Both the position numbers and the translations under genes were made by a program. DNA of 64,000 nt from Plantactinospora mayteni (GTDB taxonomy: Bacteria; Actinomycetota; Actinomycetes; Mycobacteriales; Micromonosporaceae), in assembly GCF_016862935.1 (NCBI RefSeq), contig NZ_BONX01000036.1, positions 1 through 64,000 on the forward strand, in the 5' to 3' direction. Below, piece after piece: positions 54,350-63,747 of the stretch (the first letter of the stretch is position 1; each line of letters begins with the position of its first letter). The notes below the pieces were generated by a model. The model was not told the origin of the DNA and did no database searches. It was given only the letters and a program-made list of their open reading frames with translations.

Positions 54350-54740
54350 GTTGTCCTCCGTTGGCCGGTAGGAGTTCCCCCACACGGTCTAACGGACATC
54401 GATGTGCTCGTCAAGCGTGCACGGGACCATGTGATGACTCAGCCTTGCTTACGCCCGGCCTTGGCGAGCTCCCAAGTACGCGTGTCCCTGTCTCCCGGAC
54501 CGCATTCCCTCTAATGACCGTGCGACAGGCCACGGCGACCGGGCTGCTACTCGCCGTTCCGGTCGGCACCCTGAAAGTCACGCATCCACGAGGCGCGACG
54601 GCACATGCGCGCCTCGCTCGCCGGTGCGGATGCGACGCTCTGGCGAACTGCTTCACGTCGGACCTGGTCCGCGCCAGCACGGCTGGCGGACCGGATGAGA
54701 ATCAAGTTCTCCGAGCGATCTCGATCCCGAGTCGGCCGGA
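54350..54740. other. Intergenic region without a supported gene
   Basis: 391 bp between the cyclophilin start and the stop of the HerA-type gene, both on minus. Reading frames on both strands are short and compositionally unlike genes, and no strong hairpin or dyad was found. It should carry the cyclophilin promoter near 54360-54420 (the GC content is slightly lower there). Confidence 0.5.
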
Positions 54741-57700
54741 CTACGGTCTGGGCACTGAGGTGGCCGTACGGTGGACCACTTCCTCAGTCGTCAGCGGACT
54801 GCGTGGATGGTGGCTCAAGCACATCGGAGCCTGCGTCTTGACGAAACGGGCGCCTTCGACACTGGCGTAGAACTGCCCGGTCCGTAGTTTACCAACATCG
54901 GAAATATCGGCGCTTTTCGCCCTGGCCAGATCCCGGGCCGCCTCGATCTGGACCGGTGCGGTCAGCAGACCGATGAACTGGGTGGCGGCGTTGCCGGGGA
55001 TCTGGTTGTGCAGCGCCTTCGGCGCCTGCGTGGCGAAGACCAGGCCCAGCCCGTACTTGCGAGCCTGCGAGGTCAGCGCGAGGGTGCTCTGCGTGCAGGC
55101 GGTGACGGCGCCGGACGGGGCCAGGGTCTGGGCCTCGTCCATCACGAAGAGCCCGCCGAGTGGCCGGTCGCCGGCCGGGTGGCGTTTGATCCAGGTGAAC
55201 AGCGCGAGCTGGAGCTGGTTGACGAAGCTCTGCCGCTGGTGGTCCTCGGGCAGCCCGACAAAACTGATCACCGACACCCGAGCACGTCGGCCGGGCTCCG
55301 GGGTGAACAGTTCACCCGGATCGACGGGCGTGCCGGTGCCACCGAACAGCGGGTCGTTGATCTGCGCCGCCTTGAGTAGTTGGGCCATGCTCGCCGCCAG
55401 CTTCAGGGCACCGTCGAGCTGGCTCACCCCGTCCGGCAGGTCGTTGAGTACCTCGGTGAATTCACGCAGGTCGTTGGAGCCGGTCCGGGCGTAGCTGATC
55501 AGCGCCTCGCGCAGCACGGCCCGGCCGAGCCGTGCCTTGTCCGTGCCCCCGTCCACCCGGGCGTGCGGGGCGAGCGTGGCGACGGCGGCGTTCACCGCCG
55601 CAGTGAACCCGTCCGGGTCGTCGAGCACGTCGACAAACCTGGGCAGCGGATGAAAGGCCAGCGGCCGGCCGCCCTGCCGTCCCGGCGTCCAGATCACCAC
55701 GTCTGTCCCGGACAGGTACGCCGCCGCCCGGTCCGCGTCGTCCGGCCCCCACCCGCTCGGCGGCGCAGGCCACGCCTCCCCGAGCCTGGCCAGGTCGTTG
55801 TTCGCGTCGAGGACGATGGCGGAGACGCCGCGCAGGGCGCACTCCTCGACCAGCCGGCGGATCAGGACGGTCTTGCCGGAGCCGGATCCGGCAAAGATGA
55901 CCGTGTGGCGACGCAGCGATTCAAGGCCGATCCGCACTGGATCGGATCGCCCGACGGCGGTACCAAGCACCACATGCTGCGGGTCGATTCCGGCGACCGG
56001 CCGGGAATCAGGAGTCGGGCCCAATGAACCTTTTTCAACCTCCCCTTGCGGTTCGTCGGACCGCGAGGTCGGACGCGGTGTGTGAGCGCCGCGCGGTTCA
56101 GGTTGAAAAAGGTTCAATGGTTCGGGCGTCGGGTCGGTGGACCAGGGGGCGGCTCCAGCGGATCGCGGTGTTGTCGGGACCCATGCCCGGCCGACCGCCC
56201 GGAACGACGGGGACTCCCCCTGCCCGGCTTCGGGGTACGGCGCCTGCTCCAATGGCTGTGGCGCTGGATCCGGCACCGCGACCGGAGGTTGCGGTCGCAC
56301 CTCGGGCGCATCGTGCCGGCTGCCTAACGCCTCAGCTAGGCAGGTGATCTCCGCGGCGGGTCGCCGATCCGCGAACCACGGCCGCAGGGTCTCCAGCCCG
56401 TAGTTTCGGATGAGCTGTTCCAGAGCCGCCAGCCGGCTGATGTCCGCGGCGGGAAAGGAGATCGTCCGGCCGCCGGCCCGCTCGAAGGCGTCCAGCACCT
56501 CTCGGGTACGGGCACCGGCCGACCACGGTGCGCTGCGCAGCAGGAAGAGCCTGCGCTTGGAAACTCCCTCGGTGAGCCCGGCGGTGGTCACTGCGTTGCG
56601 GATCCGGTTGAGCGCGGCGATGTGGTGCGGGGCGGAGATCGCCCGGAACGACCAGTGCTCCTCGTCCTCACTCTCCTCGTCGAGGCTGTGCCGCAATCGC
56701 GCGTGCAGGGCCGGCTTCCCGCCAGCGGGGAGCGGGTCGAGGCTGAACTCGTCGGCGGCGCCCTGCTCGGCTATCCACGCGGTCAGCCCGGCCTGGAGCA
56801 GCACCGGGACCCTGGCGTCCTCGGACTGTTGAAGTACGGCGGGCTCGGGATCCGCAGCAGCAACCAACTCCACGTACCGGATGTCAATTTTGCTGAACTC
56901 GTCCGGTCGGCCACCGGCCGGCGCCGTCAGGGCCGCCGGCGCCGGTGCGGCGTCGATGTTCACCTGGTCGTCGGCCGAGTGCAGCAGGTGGGTGAGTTCG
57001 CGTACCTCGCCCGCCGCCAGGCAGGCCCGGACGTGGGTGTCGATCCGGCGCAGCAGTTCCCGGGGGGTGAAGTCGACAACCTCGTCGAACGCGGCGGGAT
57101 GGACAGGCCAGGTCGGGTACGCGGGCCGGAAACCGAGCTCGTCGAACGCCACCGCGAACCGCTTCTCGACCAGCTCCCGCCCGACCTCGACGGAGGGAAT
57201 CTCCTTTAGCCAGATGGCTTCCCGGAACCGGTCCTGGACCGTGTCGGTGGCCTGCTCCTTGACGTTCTGCCAGGTCTGCGGCAGGCAGGAGACGACCGAA
57301 AGCGACCGCCGGGTGGTCTCGCGCAACGACATCAGGCCGCTGGCGATCTGCTCCAGCAGCAACGACGTCTGCCAGTCGGTCTCACCCCTGGCCTCGGTGT
57401 GCGTCGTCTTCACCGACTGAGCGACCATCAGGTCGATCTGGTCGACGGCGATCACCGTCGGGCCGACCATGGCCAGCAACCGGGACGTGTCCTTGACCAC
57501 CTCCTGCGGCGCCCGCTTGTTGCGCCGCACGCCCCACGCCGCCCGCGAGCCCGGCTCCTCCTCGTCGCTGGAGCAGAGGAAGTCGTAGCCGATGTCCTGG
57601 AGGGCAGGGGATTCGGCGGCGTAGAGCACCAGCGCTCGTGCGGTGTCCTGGCATTCGGTGCCGATCTGACGGTTCGCCTTGCGGATCAGGTCGACGAAGG

Positions 57701-58169
57701 CGTCGAGCGCGGATCGACTGAGTTCGGTGTCTCCGGTGACCGCCCGGCGCACCGCCCGCTGGGCGCCGACCAGATCCGCCAGGCGGCGCAGGAACATACG
57801 CAGTTGGGTCGTCCCGTCCGGCATCGGCCTGGCGAAGTCCGCCAGCATCGACATTGCGGTGCTGCGCCAGAACGCGCTTGCCTCCAACAGACTGACCAGG
57901 AAGAAGAAGCCGCCGCGCTGCTGCACCTCCTGACGCACCACGCCGAGCAGGTGTGTCTTGCCGGTGCCACGCTGACCGAGGACGGCGACACCCACGGGGC
58001 TGGAGTCGACGCTGCCGTCCGCCTCCGCGACGCTGTCCAGCACCGTCCTGGCGATGTCGCGGTGCAGGCCCTCGACGTGGAACGGCGTTGGCTTCCAGAC
58101 GTCGTCAGGGGTCGGAGCCCAGTTGAACCGCAGTGCCGCCAGTGCCTTCCGCTCCTCCTCATTGATCAT
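54741..58169 (-). CDS. Fusion of AAA/ORC-like ATPase and HerA/FtsK-type ATPase
   Basis: 1142 aa. N-terminal ATPase: Walker A GQRGTGKT at 65-72 and Walker B-like VIAVDQID at about 239-246, followed by an RDRFREAIWLKEIP arm and a winged-helix-like part (to about 400). Middle: acidic and Pro-rich linker (about 640-730). C-terminal motor: Walker A GSGSGKT with Lys about 766, Walker B GGLFVMDEAQ near 1013, then SQARKYGLGLVFATQAPKALHNQIPGNAATQF, characteristic of HerA/VirB4/FtsK DNA or protein pumps. Its ATG overlaps the upstream wHTH gene (ATGA). Such fusions occur in prokaryotic defence and conflict loci; the exact role is unknown. Confidence 0.85.
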   Translation of the reverse strand: MINEEERKALAALRFNWAPTPDDVWKPTPFHVEGLHRDIARTVLDSVAEADGSVDSSPVGVAVLGQRGTGKTHLLGVVRQEVQQRGGFFFLVSLLEASAFWRSTAMSMLADFARPMPDGTTQLRMFLRRLADLVGAQRAVRRAVTGDTELSRSALDAFVDLIRKANRQIGTECQDTARALVLYAAESPALQDIGYDFLCSSDEEEPGSRAAWGVRRNKRAPQEVVKDTSRLLAMVGPTVIAVDQIDLMVAQSVKTTHTEARGETDWQTSLLLEQIASGLMSLRETTRRSLSVVSCLPQTWQNVKEQATDTVQDRFREAIWLKEIPSVEVGRELVEKRFAVAFDELGFRPAYPTWPVHPAAFDEVVDFTPRELLRRIDTHVRACLAAGEVRELTHLLHSADDQVNIDAAPAPAALTAPAGGRPDEFSKIDIRYVELVAAADPEPAVLQQSEDARVPVLLQAGLTAWIAEQGAADEFSLDPLPAGGKPALHARLRHSLDEESEDEEHWSFRAISAPHHIAALNRIRNAVTTAGLTEGVSKRRLFLLRSAPWSAGARTREVLDAFERAGGRTISFPAADISRLAALEQLIRNYGLETLRPWFADRRPAAEITCLAEALGSRHDAPEVRPQPPVAVPDPAPQPLEQAPYPEAGQGESPSFRAVGRAWVPTTPRSAGAAPWSTDPTPEPLNLFQPEPRGAHTPRPTSRSDEPQGEVEKGSLGPTPDSRPVAGIDPQHVVLGTAVGRSDPVRIGLESLRRHTVIFAGSGSGKTVLIRRLVEECALRGVSAIVLDANNDLARLGEAWPAPPSGWGPDDADRAAAYLSGTDVVIWTPGRQGGRPLAFHPLPRFVDVLDDPDGFTAAVNAAVATLAPHARVDGGTDKARLGRAVLREALISYARTGSNDLREFTEVLNDLPDGVSQLDGALKLAASMAQLLKAAQINDPLFGGTGTPVDPGELFTPEPGRRARVSVISFVGLPEDHQRQSFVNQLQLALFTWIKRHPAGDRPLGGLFVMDEAQTLAPSGAVTACTQSTLALTSQARKYGLGLVFATQAPKALHNQIPGNAATQFIGLLTAPVQIEAARDLARAKSADISDVGKLRTGQFYASVEGARFVKTQAPMCLSHHPRSPLTTEEVVHRTATSVPRP

Positions 58170-58861
58170 GACGAGATGGCGATGAGGTGCTTGTCCTGGT
58201 TGCCAATGCTCACTGCGGCGGCCCGCTCCTCCGGCCTGAGTACCTTCTGGTTGGACTCCGGAACGAGGTGGACGTTCCGGTCCCGGTTCAACCGGATCAG
58301 GGCGGCGTCCACTTCGGCGCGGGGCAGGTCATCGAGCACGGAGCGCAGGTCGGAGAGCATGACGTAGTCGCCAGGCTTCCCCGCCAACTCCTGGTACGCC
58401 CGCCGCACCAGGATGGCCGGGTCGGCATCGGTGGTCGCGACGGCATCCTGGCTCGGCGCCGCATCGGGGAGCGCCGACGGCCCGGCGGCCAGCGCCGAGA
58501 CGACGTCGCCGCCGTTGATCTGCAACCGGAACAGGTCGTCGGCCTGAGTACCGGAATGGTCGATCAGCCGGCGCAGAAAGTCCAGTGCGACATAGAGCGT
58601 CCCGCCGGCGGCACCCGCGCGTTTCGGCGCCTCCGCCCCCAACTCCTCGCCCGCCCGGCGCCATCCTTCGTCGGTCAGCGCCAGGGTGATCGGTTTCGCG
58701 GTGACCTCGATCAGCTCGAGAGAGAGCAGCTTGCGCCGATGGTCGGGCTTGATGCTGATCCCGACGATATTGGTGAAGTAGGTCTGCGGCAGCGGGGTCG
58801 CCTTGATCATTAGTGTGACGAGAATGCACCTGTCAACGAGCGTCAGTTCCTTTTCCGACAT
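58166..58861 (-). CDS. Winged-helix-like partner of the fused ATPase
   Basis: 231 aa, ATG with GAGGAG 7 nt upstream. N-terminal part LVDRCILVTLMIKATPLPQTYFTN and ELIEVTAKPITLALTDEGWRRAGEEL reads like a winged-helix domain; the C-terminal part (VMLSDLRSVLDDLPRAEVDAALIRLNRDRNVHLVPE and KHLIAISS) reads as a second one. No enzymatic motif. Stop overlaps the ATPase start, so the two are made together, presumably as an adaptor or DNA/protein substrate recogniser. It diverges from the Trypco1 gene across 384 bp. Confidence 0.8.
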   Translation of the reverse strand: MSEKELTLVDRCILVTLMIKATPLPQTYFTNIVGISIKPDHRRKLLSLELIEVTAKPITLALTDEGWRRAGEELGAEAPKRAGAAGGTLYVALDFLRRLIDHSGTQADDLFRLQINGGDVVSALAAGPSALPDAAPSQDAVATTDADPAILVRRAYQELAGKPGDYVMLSDLRSVLDDLPRAEVDAALIRLNRDRNVHLVPESNQKVLRPEERAAAVSIGNQDKHLIAISS

Positions 58862-59245
58862 GCGGATGCTCCTCTGTGGCGCGAGCCTTCACCACGCTCC
58901 TGATGCTGAGCGAAGACTCGGGGGGATGGCAGGTGATCCAGGTCTGGCAACGGGGGTCGCCCCCGGCACGCGCCGATTCTGCCGACGTCGCCCGGCAAGC
59001 GCAAGGTCAGGTATGGGACCGCAGATAACCGACAACGCCGATTGAGTGGATCTTCAGTAATGCAGCGTGGAGGGTGTGCCTGAAACACCTGTTCGGAGCG
59101 GTGCCGGGTGATCATGCATTCGCCCGTTGCGGAATATCGGAGGCAACAGGCAGCATGGCTGATCGGCGAGGGGACGGTCGGCAATCGCGATGCACCGAAA
59201 CCCTCTCGTTCGCCCCTTTTCGGGGAATAGCCACGGAGGTGACCG
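58862..59245. promoter_or_regulatory. Divergent control region between the ATPase and protease units
   Basis: 384 bp with no coding evidence. It should contain both promoters of the divergent units. A noticeably less GC-rich part lies at about 59010-59060 and 59110-59150. No perfect long dyad was seen by eye. Co-orientation away from one shared region supports, but does not prove, co-regulation. Confidence 0.5.
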
Positions 59246-59575
59246 GTGCAGTCTGAGGTGGTCCGCTACCAGGTCGATGACAAGACGGTCGCGTTGATCG
59301 AGGTCGAACCACCTGCGGGTTTCCAGCCCGCCGGGGTCGGCGACGTGGCCGGCTGGGTACGCGAAGCCGCCGCACCGGCGATCGCCGCCGCGAAAGAGTT
59401 GCTGGAGCAGGTGAAAGCGGTGTCCCCGGACGCGGTCGAAGTGAGGTTCGGCGTCAAGGCGACCGGGACGGCGAATTGGGTGGTCGCCAGGGCGACCACC
59501 GAAGGAAACTTCGAAGTCACTCTCCATTGGCAACCGGACGGATCCGCGGAGAGCGGCACCGGGCCGCAGCACTGA
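59246..59575 (+). CDS. Trypco1-like (CU044_2847 family) protein
   Basis: 109 aa from a GTG with GGAGG 6 nt upstream. The sequence VRYQVDDKTVALIEVEPPAG, an amphipathic helix WVREAAAPAIAAAKELLEQVKAVSPDAVEVRFGVKATG and a final strand GNFEVTLHW matches the small domain called trypsin-co-occurring domain 1, which is found next to or fused with trypsin-like proteases in STAND-NTPase conflict systems of actinobacteria. Its biochemical role is unknown; sensing, inhibition of the protease or substrate presentation are proposed. It is 15 nt upstream of the protease gene in one operon. Confidence 0.8.
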   Translation: MQSEVVRYQVDDKTVALIEVEPPAGFQPAGVGDVAGWVREAAAPAIAAAKELLEQVKAVSPDAVEVRFGVKATGTANWVVARATTEGNFEVTLHWQPDGSAESGTGPQH

Positions 59576-59590
59576 CGGACGGAGTGGTCG

Positions 59591-62500
59591 GTGACAGCAG
59601 TCCCTGACGACAGCCCGTGGGCGGTCGCCCTCCACCGGGAAGGAGACCCGGACACGCCGATCGGCACTGGCATCGTCATCGACATGAACCTCGTCCTCAC
59701 CTGTCACCACGTGGCGTTCGCGACCAACGGCACCCTGCACGACGATCTCTGGGTCGCCTTCCCCCTCGCATCGAAGGTCAACTACTTCGATCGGCGCAAG
59801 GTCCGACAATGCCTGCACGACGGCAAGTCTGTGGCACACGTAGACCTGGTCGTCCTTGAGCTTGTCGAGCCGGTGCCGGCGTCAGTCGTACCGGCGCGGC
59901 TCCGCTGCCTGGGGCCCAAGCCGCTGCTGGGCCGTCCTTTCTGGACGTACGGCTTTCCGAGAGGGATCATCGGGGGCACCCCGGTCACCGGCACCTTCAC
60001 CGATATCGGCGGCTGGGGACGCGTCATGATCAACAGTGATGCCAGCGGCGTGCTGGGTAAGGGGTTCAGCGGCGGTGCCGTCTGGTCCCCGGAATACCAG
60101 GCGGTGATCGGGGTCGTCGTTTCCGCCGACACCCAGGGCAACGGTCAGGCTGTGACGCTGCACTACGCCGACGAACAGTTACCCGAGATGAAGCTGGGAA
60201 CACTCTCCGCTTGGCGAGCCGAGGATGCCGACGACGCCGCCCTCTCCGCCTGGGGTTGGACACTCAGCACGGACAGCGAGGCGTGTCGCCACTGGCTGCC
60301 CCGGGCCCGAGGCGTGGCGGTCGACACCGAAGGCGGGGCCCGGTTCCGCGGCCGCACCGCGGCCCTGCGCCGGATCGTGGACTGGATCGACGGGCCGGCA
60401 CCGGTCACCAGCCCGCTGATCGTCACCGGCTCGCCCGGCGTGGGCAAGTCCGCCGCCCTCGGCCGGGTCGTCACCACCGCCGACCAGCAGATCCGCGCGA
60501 ACCTGTCCGTCGGTGACATCGCCGTCCGAGCCTCGATCGGCTCGGTCTCCTGCGCGGTGCACGCCAAAGGCAAGACCGCCGTCGAAGTGGCGACGGAAAT
60601 CGCCCGCGCGGTCGCCGTCGACCTGCCCGGCGCACCGGCCGATCTGATGCCGGCGGTACGCGAGCGACTGTCCCGCCGGCCCACCCAGTTCGCGCTGATC
60701 ATCGACGCGCTCGACGAGACAGCGGACCCGGCCGACGCCCGTGCGGTCGTCAACGACATCCTGCTGCCGCTGGTCCGCGACTGCGGCCGGTACGGGCTCC
60801 GGGTGGTGGTCGGCACCCGTCGCTCCGACGACCGAGGCGACCTGATCGCCTGCTTCGGTGACAACGCCGAACTGATCGACCTGGACACACCGGAATACTT
60901 CGCCGAATCCGACCTCGCCGACTACGCCCAGGCGACCTTGCAACTGGTCGGTGCCGAACGGCCGGCCAACCCGTACGCCAACGCCACTGTGGCCGCACCG
61001 CTCGCCTGCCGGATTGCCGCGCTGGCCAAGGGAAACTTCCTCGTCGCCGGCCTCGTCGCGCGGGCACACGCGTTGCGCGACACCGAGCCTGTCGACCCGG
61101 CCACGGTGTCGTTCACCGCCACCGTTGCGCACGCGCTGGACGCCTACCTCTCCGGCCTGCCGAGAGCGGGCTCGACCTCCGCCCGGCTCGCGCTGACCGC
61201 CCTGGCGCACGCCGAGACGCCGGGGCTGCCGCTCCCCCTGTGGCAGACCGCGATAGCGGCCCTCGGCGGAGCCGTCACCGAGGCGGAGCTCGGCGGTTTC
61301 GCCCGTACCTCGGCAGCTAACTTCCTGGTCGAGACAGGTGGCGGTGCGCAGCCCACGTACCGGCTGTTCCACCAGGCTCTCAACGACGCGCTGCTCGCGG
61401 ACCGCGACGCACGGGCGTCCCGCCGCGACGACCAGCATCGGCTGGTGTCCGCCTGGACCGAATTGGCCGGCGCCACCGGTTGGGCGGACGCCCCCGACTA
61501 CCTGCTGCGGTCGCTGCCCCAGCACGCCGGCCGGGCCGGGCTCGTCGAACGGTTGCTCATCGACGAGGACTACCTGTTGCACGCGCACCTGGACCGGCTG
61601 CTCACGGTCGTCGACGCGGAGCAGACGTCGATGGCGCCACTGCCGGCCGCCCGGGCGCGGCTGTTGCAGCGCACCCCGCTCGCGGTGGCGGCGGAACCAG
61701 CCGAGCGGGCCGCGCTCTTCTCGGTCGTCGACCGCCTCGATCAGCTCGGCAGCGGGATCGTCGCCCGCGCGGCGCCGTACCGTGCGCGGTGGGCGCACAC
61801 CCCTCCCCGGCAGGAACGCAGCGTGCTGGACGGGCACTCGCAGGCCGTCTACGACGTCGCCTCCATCGAAATCGACAGTCGACGGTTGCTCGCCTCCGTC
61901 GGTGACGACGGCACCGTCCGGCTCTGGGATCCGTTGACCAACCAGGCCGAGCAGGTCTTCACCTGTCACGACGACACGATCCGTGGGGTGTGCGCGGTCC
62001 AGACCGGTGGCGGCGAGGTGCTGATCGCCACCGGCAGCCACGACGGCACGATCGGGCTGTGGGATCCGCGGACCGGCCACCGCCGGCATGAGCTGCGTGG
62101 GCACGGTGACTGGGTGCGCAACCTCTGTGTCATTCCCCTTCCCGATGGTGACCTGCTCGCCTCGGCCGGGGACGACCGGACGGTACGGGTGTGGGATCCG
62201 GTCACCGGCTCTCAACGGTACGAGCTGACCGGCCACACCGGTTGGGTGACGGCGGTGACGCACGTGCCGGCCGGCGGCCGGCACCTGTTGGCGTCCTCCG
62301 GCTACGACGGCCTGATCCGGATCTGGGAGCCGAGCGCCGGCGCCGAGCCGGCACAGGTGCTCGCCGGCCACACCGGATGGGTCACGACGCTGTACGCGGT
62401 CCGCGCGCCCGGCGGCACGCTGCTCGCCTCGGCGGGCTACGACGGCACAGTCAGGCTGTGGGATCCGCTGACCGGTCAGCGAGTCACGGTCCTCGACACC

Positions 62501-63649
62501 GGCGGACCGATAACCGACCTGTGCACGGTCGACGTCGACGGCGGTTGCCTGCTGGTCTCCACCGGTGAGGACGGACTCATCCGGTTGTGGGAGGTGCCGA
62601 CCTGGGCGGAGAGGCCGAGCCTGCACGGACACGCGAGCTGGATCCGCGCGGTGTGTGAACTCCGGACGGCAAAGGACCGGATGCTGGCCACCGCCGGCGA
62701 CGACGGCACGGTCCGGTTGTGGGATCCGGCCGGCGGCCAGCCGGACACGGTTGCCGACCAGGACAGGTTCGGACCAGTAAGCGCGCTCTGCCTGGTCCCG
62801 GACGAGCGGTCGACGCTGGTCGCCTCGGGCGGCGGTGACGGGCAGGTGCGGTTCTGGGATGTCGCCACCGGCGAGCGGCTACGGGCGTTCGCCACGTCAG
62901 GGGGCGCCGTCAACGCGGTCTGCGCGGTCGCGGACGACGAGGAGCCGCTGGTCCTCACGGCCCACGACGACAACCTGGTCGGGTCGTGGGACGTCCGGGA
63001 CGGTTCGTTGGTGCGGGAGATGAGCGAACACCACGATCGGGTCGCGGCGATCTGCCCGATCGTCGTGAAGGGTGAGACCCTGATCGCCTCCGCCGGCGAC
63101 GACCAGGCGATCCGGTTGTGGCACCCGCACACCGGCGGCGTACGCGCGGTTCTGCTCGGCCACGTCACCCGGGCCTGGGTGACCGCGTTGGCCACGGTCG
63201 GCTGGCCGGGCTTCGAGGCACTCGCCTCGGCGGACAAGAGCGGCACCGTGATGCTGTGGGGCGGTGGCGACACCCCGCTCTGGACCCAGCAGGGCCACCA
63301 GGATGCTGTGAACGCGCTCTGCGGGATAACGGTGGCCGGCCGGCCGGCGCTGATATCGGCCAGCGCGGACCACACCATCCGGATGTGGGACGCCGAACAG
63401 GGCCAACCGGTCCGGTGGTTCATCGGGCACTCCGCGGCCGTGACCGGGCTGAGCCTGGTGCGGGCCGGCGGTCGGGACCTGTTCGCATCGACCAGCCGAG
63501 ACCGTACGGTGCGGATCTGGGATCCGATGACCGGCCGAACGGTCCGCACGATCCCCGTCTACCATTCGGCCCTCGCCTGCTGCACCGTCGGCGGCACCCT
63601 GCTGGTGGGTCTGGAGCAGGGCTTGCTGGCCCTGGCGGTCACCGGCTGA
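59591..63649 (+). CDS. Trypsin-like protease - NACHT/STAND NTPase - WD40 protein
   Basis: 1352 aa, GTG start with GGAG 6 nt upstream. Serine protease domain (about 1-200): His40 in VLTCHHVAF, Asp85 in VDLVVLEL, Ser160 in GFSGGAVW; no signal peptide, so it works in the cytosol. NTPase domain (about 250-700): Walker A GSPGVGKS 280-287 and Walker B ALIIDALDE about 368-376. WD40 region (about 745-1352): thirteen clear repeats (such as LASVGDDGTVRLWDP and IASAGDDQAIRLWHP) plus a closing partial one, i.e. about fourteen blades, two seven-bladed propellers. This is the arrangement of sensor (propeller), switch (NTPase) and effector (protease) known from STAND immune proteins. The trigger and the protease target are unknown. 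Confidence 0.9.
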   Translation: MTAVPDDSPWAVALHREGDPDTPIGTGIVIDMNLVLTCHHVAFATNGTLHDDLWVAFPLASKVNYFDRRKVRQCLHDGKSVAHVDLVVLELVEPVPASVVPARLRCLGPKPLLGRPFWTYGFPRGIIGGTPVTGTFTDIGGWGRVMINSDASGVLGKGFSGGAVWSPEYQAVIGVVVSADTQGNGQAVTLHYADEQLPEMKLGTLSAWRAEDADDAALSAWGWTLSTDSEACRHWLPRARGVAVDTEGGARFRGRTAALRRIVDWIDGPAPVTSPLIVTGSPGVGKSAALGRVVTTADQQIRANLSVGDIAVRASIGSVSCAVHAKGKTAVEVATEIARAVAVDLPGAPADLMPAVRERLSRRPTQFALIIDALDETADPADARAVVNDILLPLVRDCGRYGLRVVVGTRRSDDRGDLIACFGDNAELIDLDTPEYFAESDLADYAQATLQLVGAERPANPYANATVAAPLACRIAALAKGNFLVAGLVARAHALRDTEPVDPATVSFTATVAHALDAYLSGLPRAGSTSARLALTALAHAETPGLPLPLWQTAIAALGGAVTEAELGGFARTSAANFLVETGGGAQPTYRLFHQALNDALLADRDARASRRDDQHRLVSAWTELAGATGWADAPDYLLRSLPQHAGRAGLVERLLIDEDYLLHAHLDRLLTVVDAEQTSMAPLPAARARLLQRTPLAVAAEPAERAALFSVVDRLDQLGSGIVARAAPYRARWAHTPPRQERSVLDGHSQAVYDVASIEIDSRRLLASVGDDGTVRLWDPLTNQAEQVFTCHDDTIRGVCAVQTGGGEVLIATGSHDGTIGLWDPRTGHRRHELRGHGDWVRNLCVIPLPDGDLLASAGDDRTVRVWDPVTGSQRYELTGHTGWVTAVTHVPAGGRHLLASSGYDGLIRIWEPSAGAEPAQVLAGHTGWVTTLYAVRAPGGTLLASAGYDGTVRLWDPLTGQRVTVLDTGGPITDLCTVDVDGGCLLVSTGEDGLIRLWEVPTWAERPSLHGHASWIRAVCELRTAKDRMLATAGDDGTVRLWDPAGGQPDTVADQDRFGPVSALCLVPDERSTLVASGGGDGQVRFWDVATGERLRAFATSGGAVNAVCAVADDEEPLVLTAHDDNLVGSWDVRDGSLVREMSEHHDRVAAICPIVVKGETLIASAGDDQAIRLWHPHTGGVRAVLLGHVTRAWVTALATVGWPGFEALASADKSGTVMLWGGGDTPLWTQQGHQDAVNALCGITVAGRPALISASADHTIRMWDAEQGQPVRWFIGHSAAVTGLSLVRAGGRDLFASTSRDRTVRIWDPMTGRTVRTIPVYHSALACCTVGGTLLVGLEQGLLALAVTG

Positions 63650-63747
63650 GGGATCAGCCAGCCGCCGACTGCCCGGAGCGCCGTGTGGTACGCCCGAGGA
63701 ACACCGTACGACGTCCGTGACGTGTCTGCGACGGGACGTACCCGGGG

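Noticed and set aside
60179-62632. 817-codon minus-strand open frame opposite the NACHT/WD40 gene
   Set aside because: Its apparent repeats are only the antisense image of the WD40 repeats.
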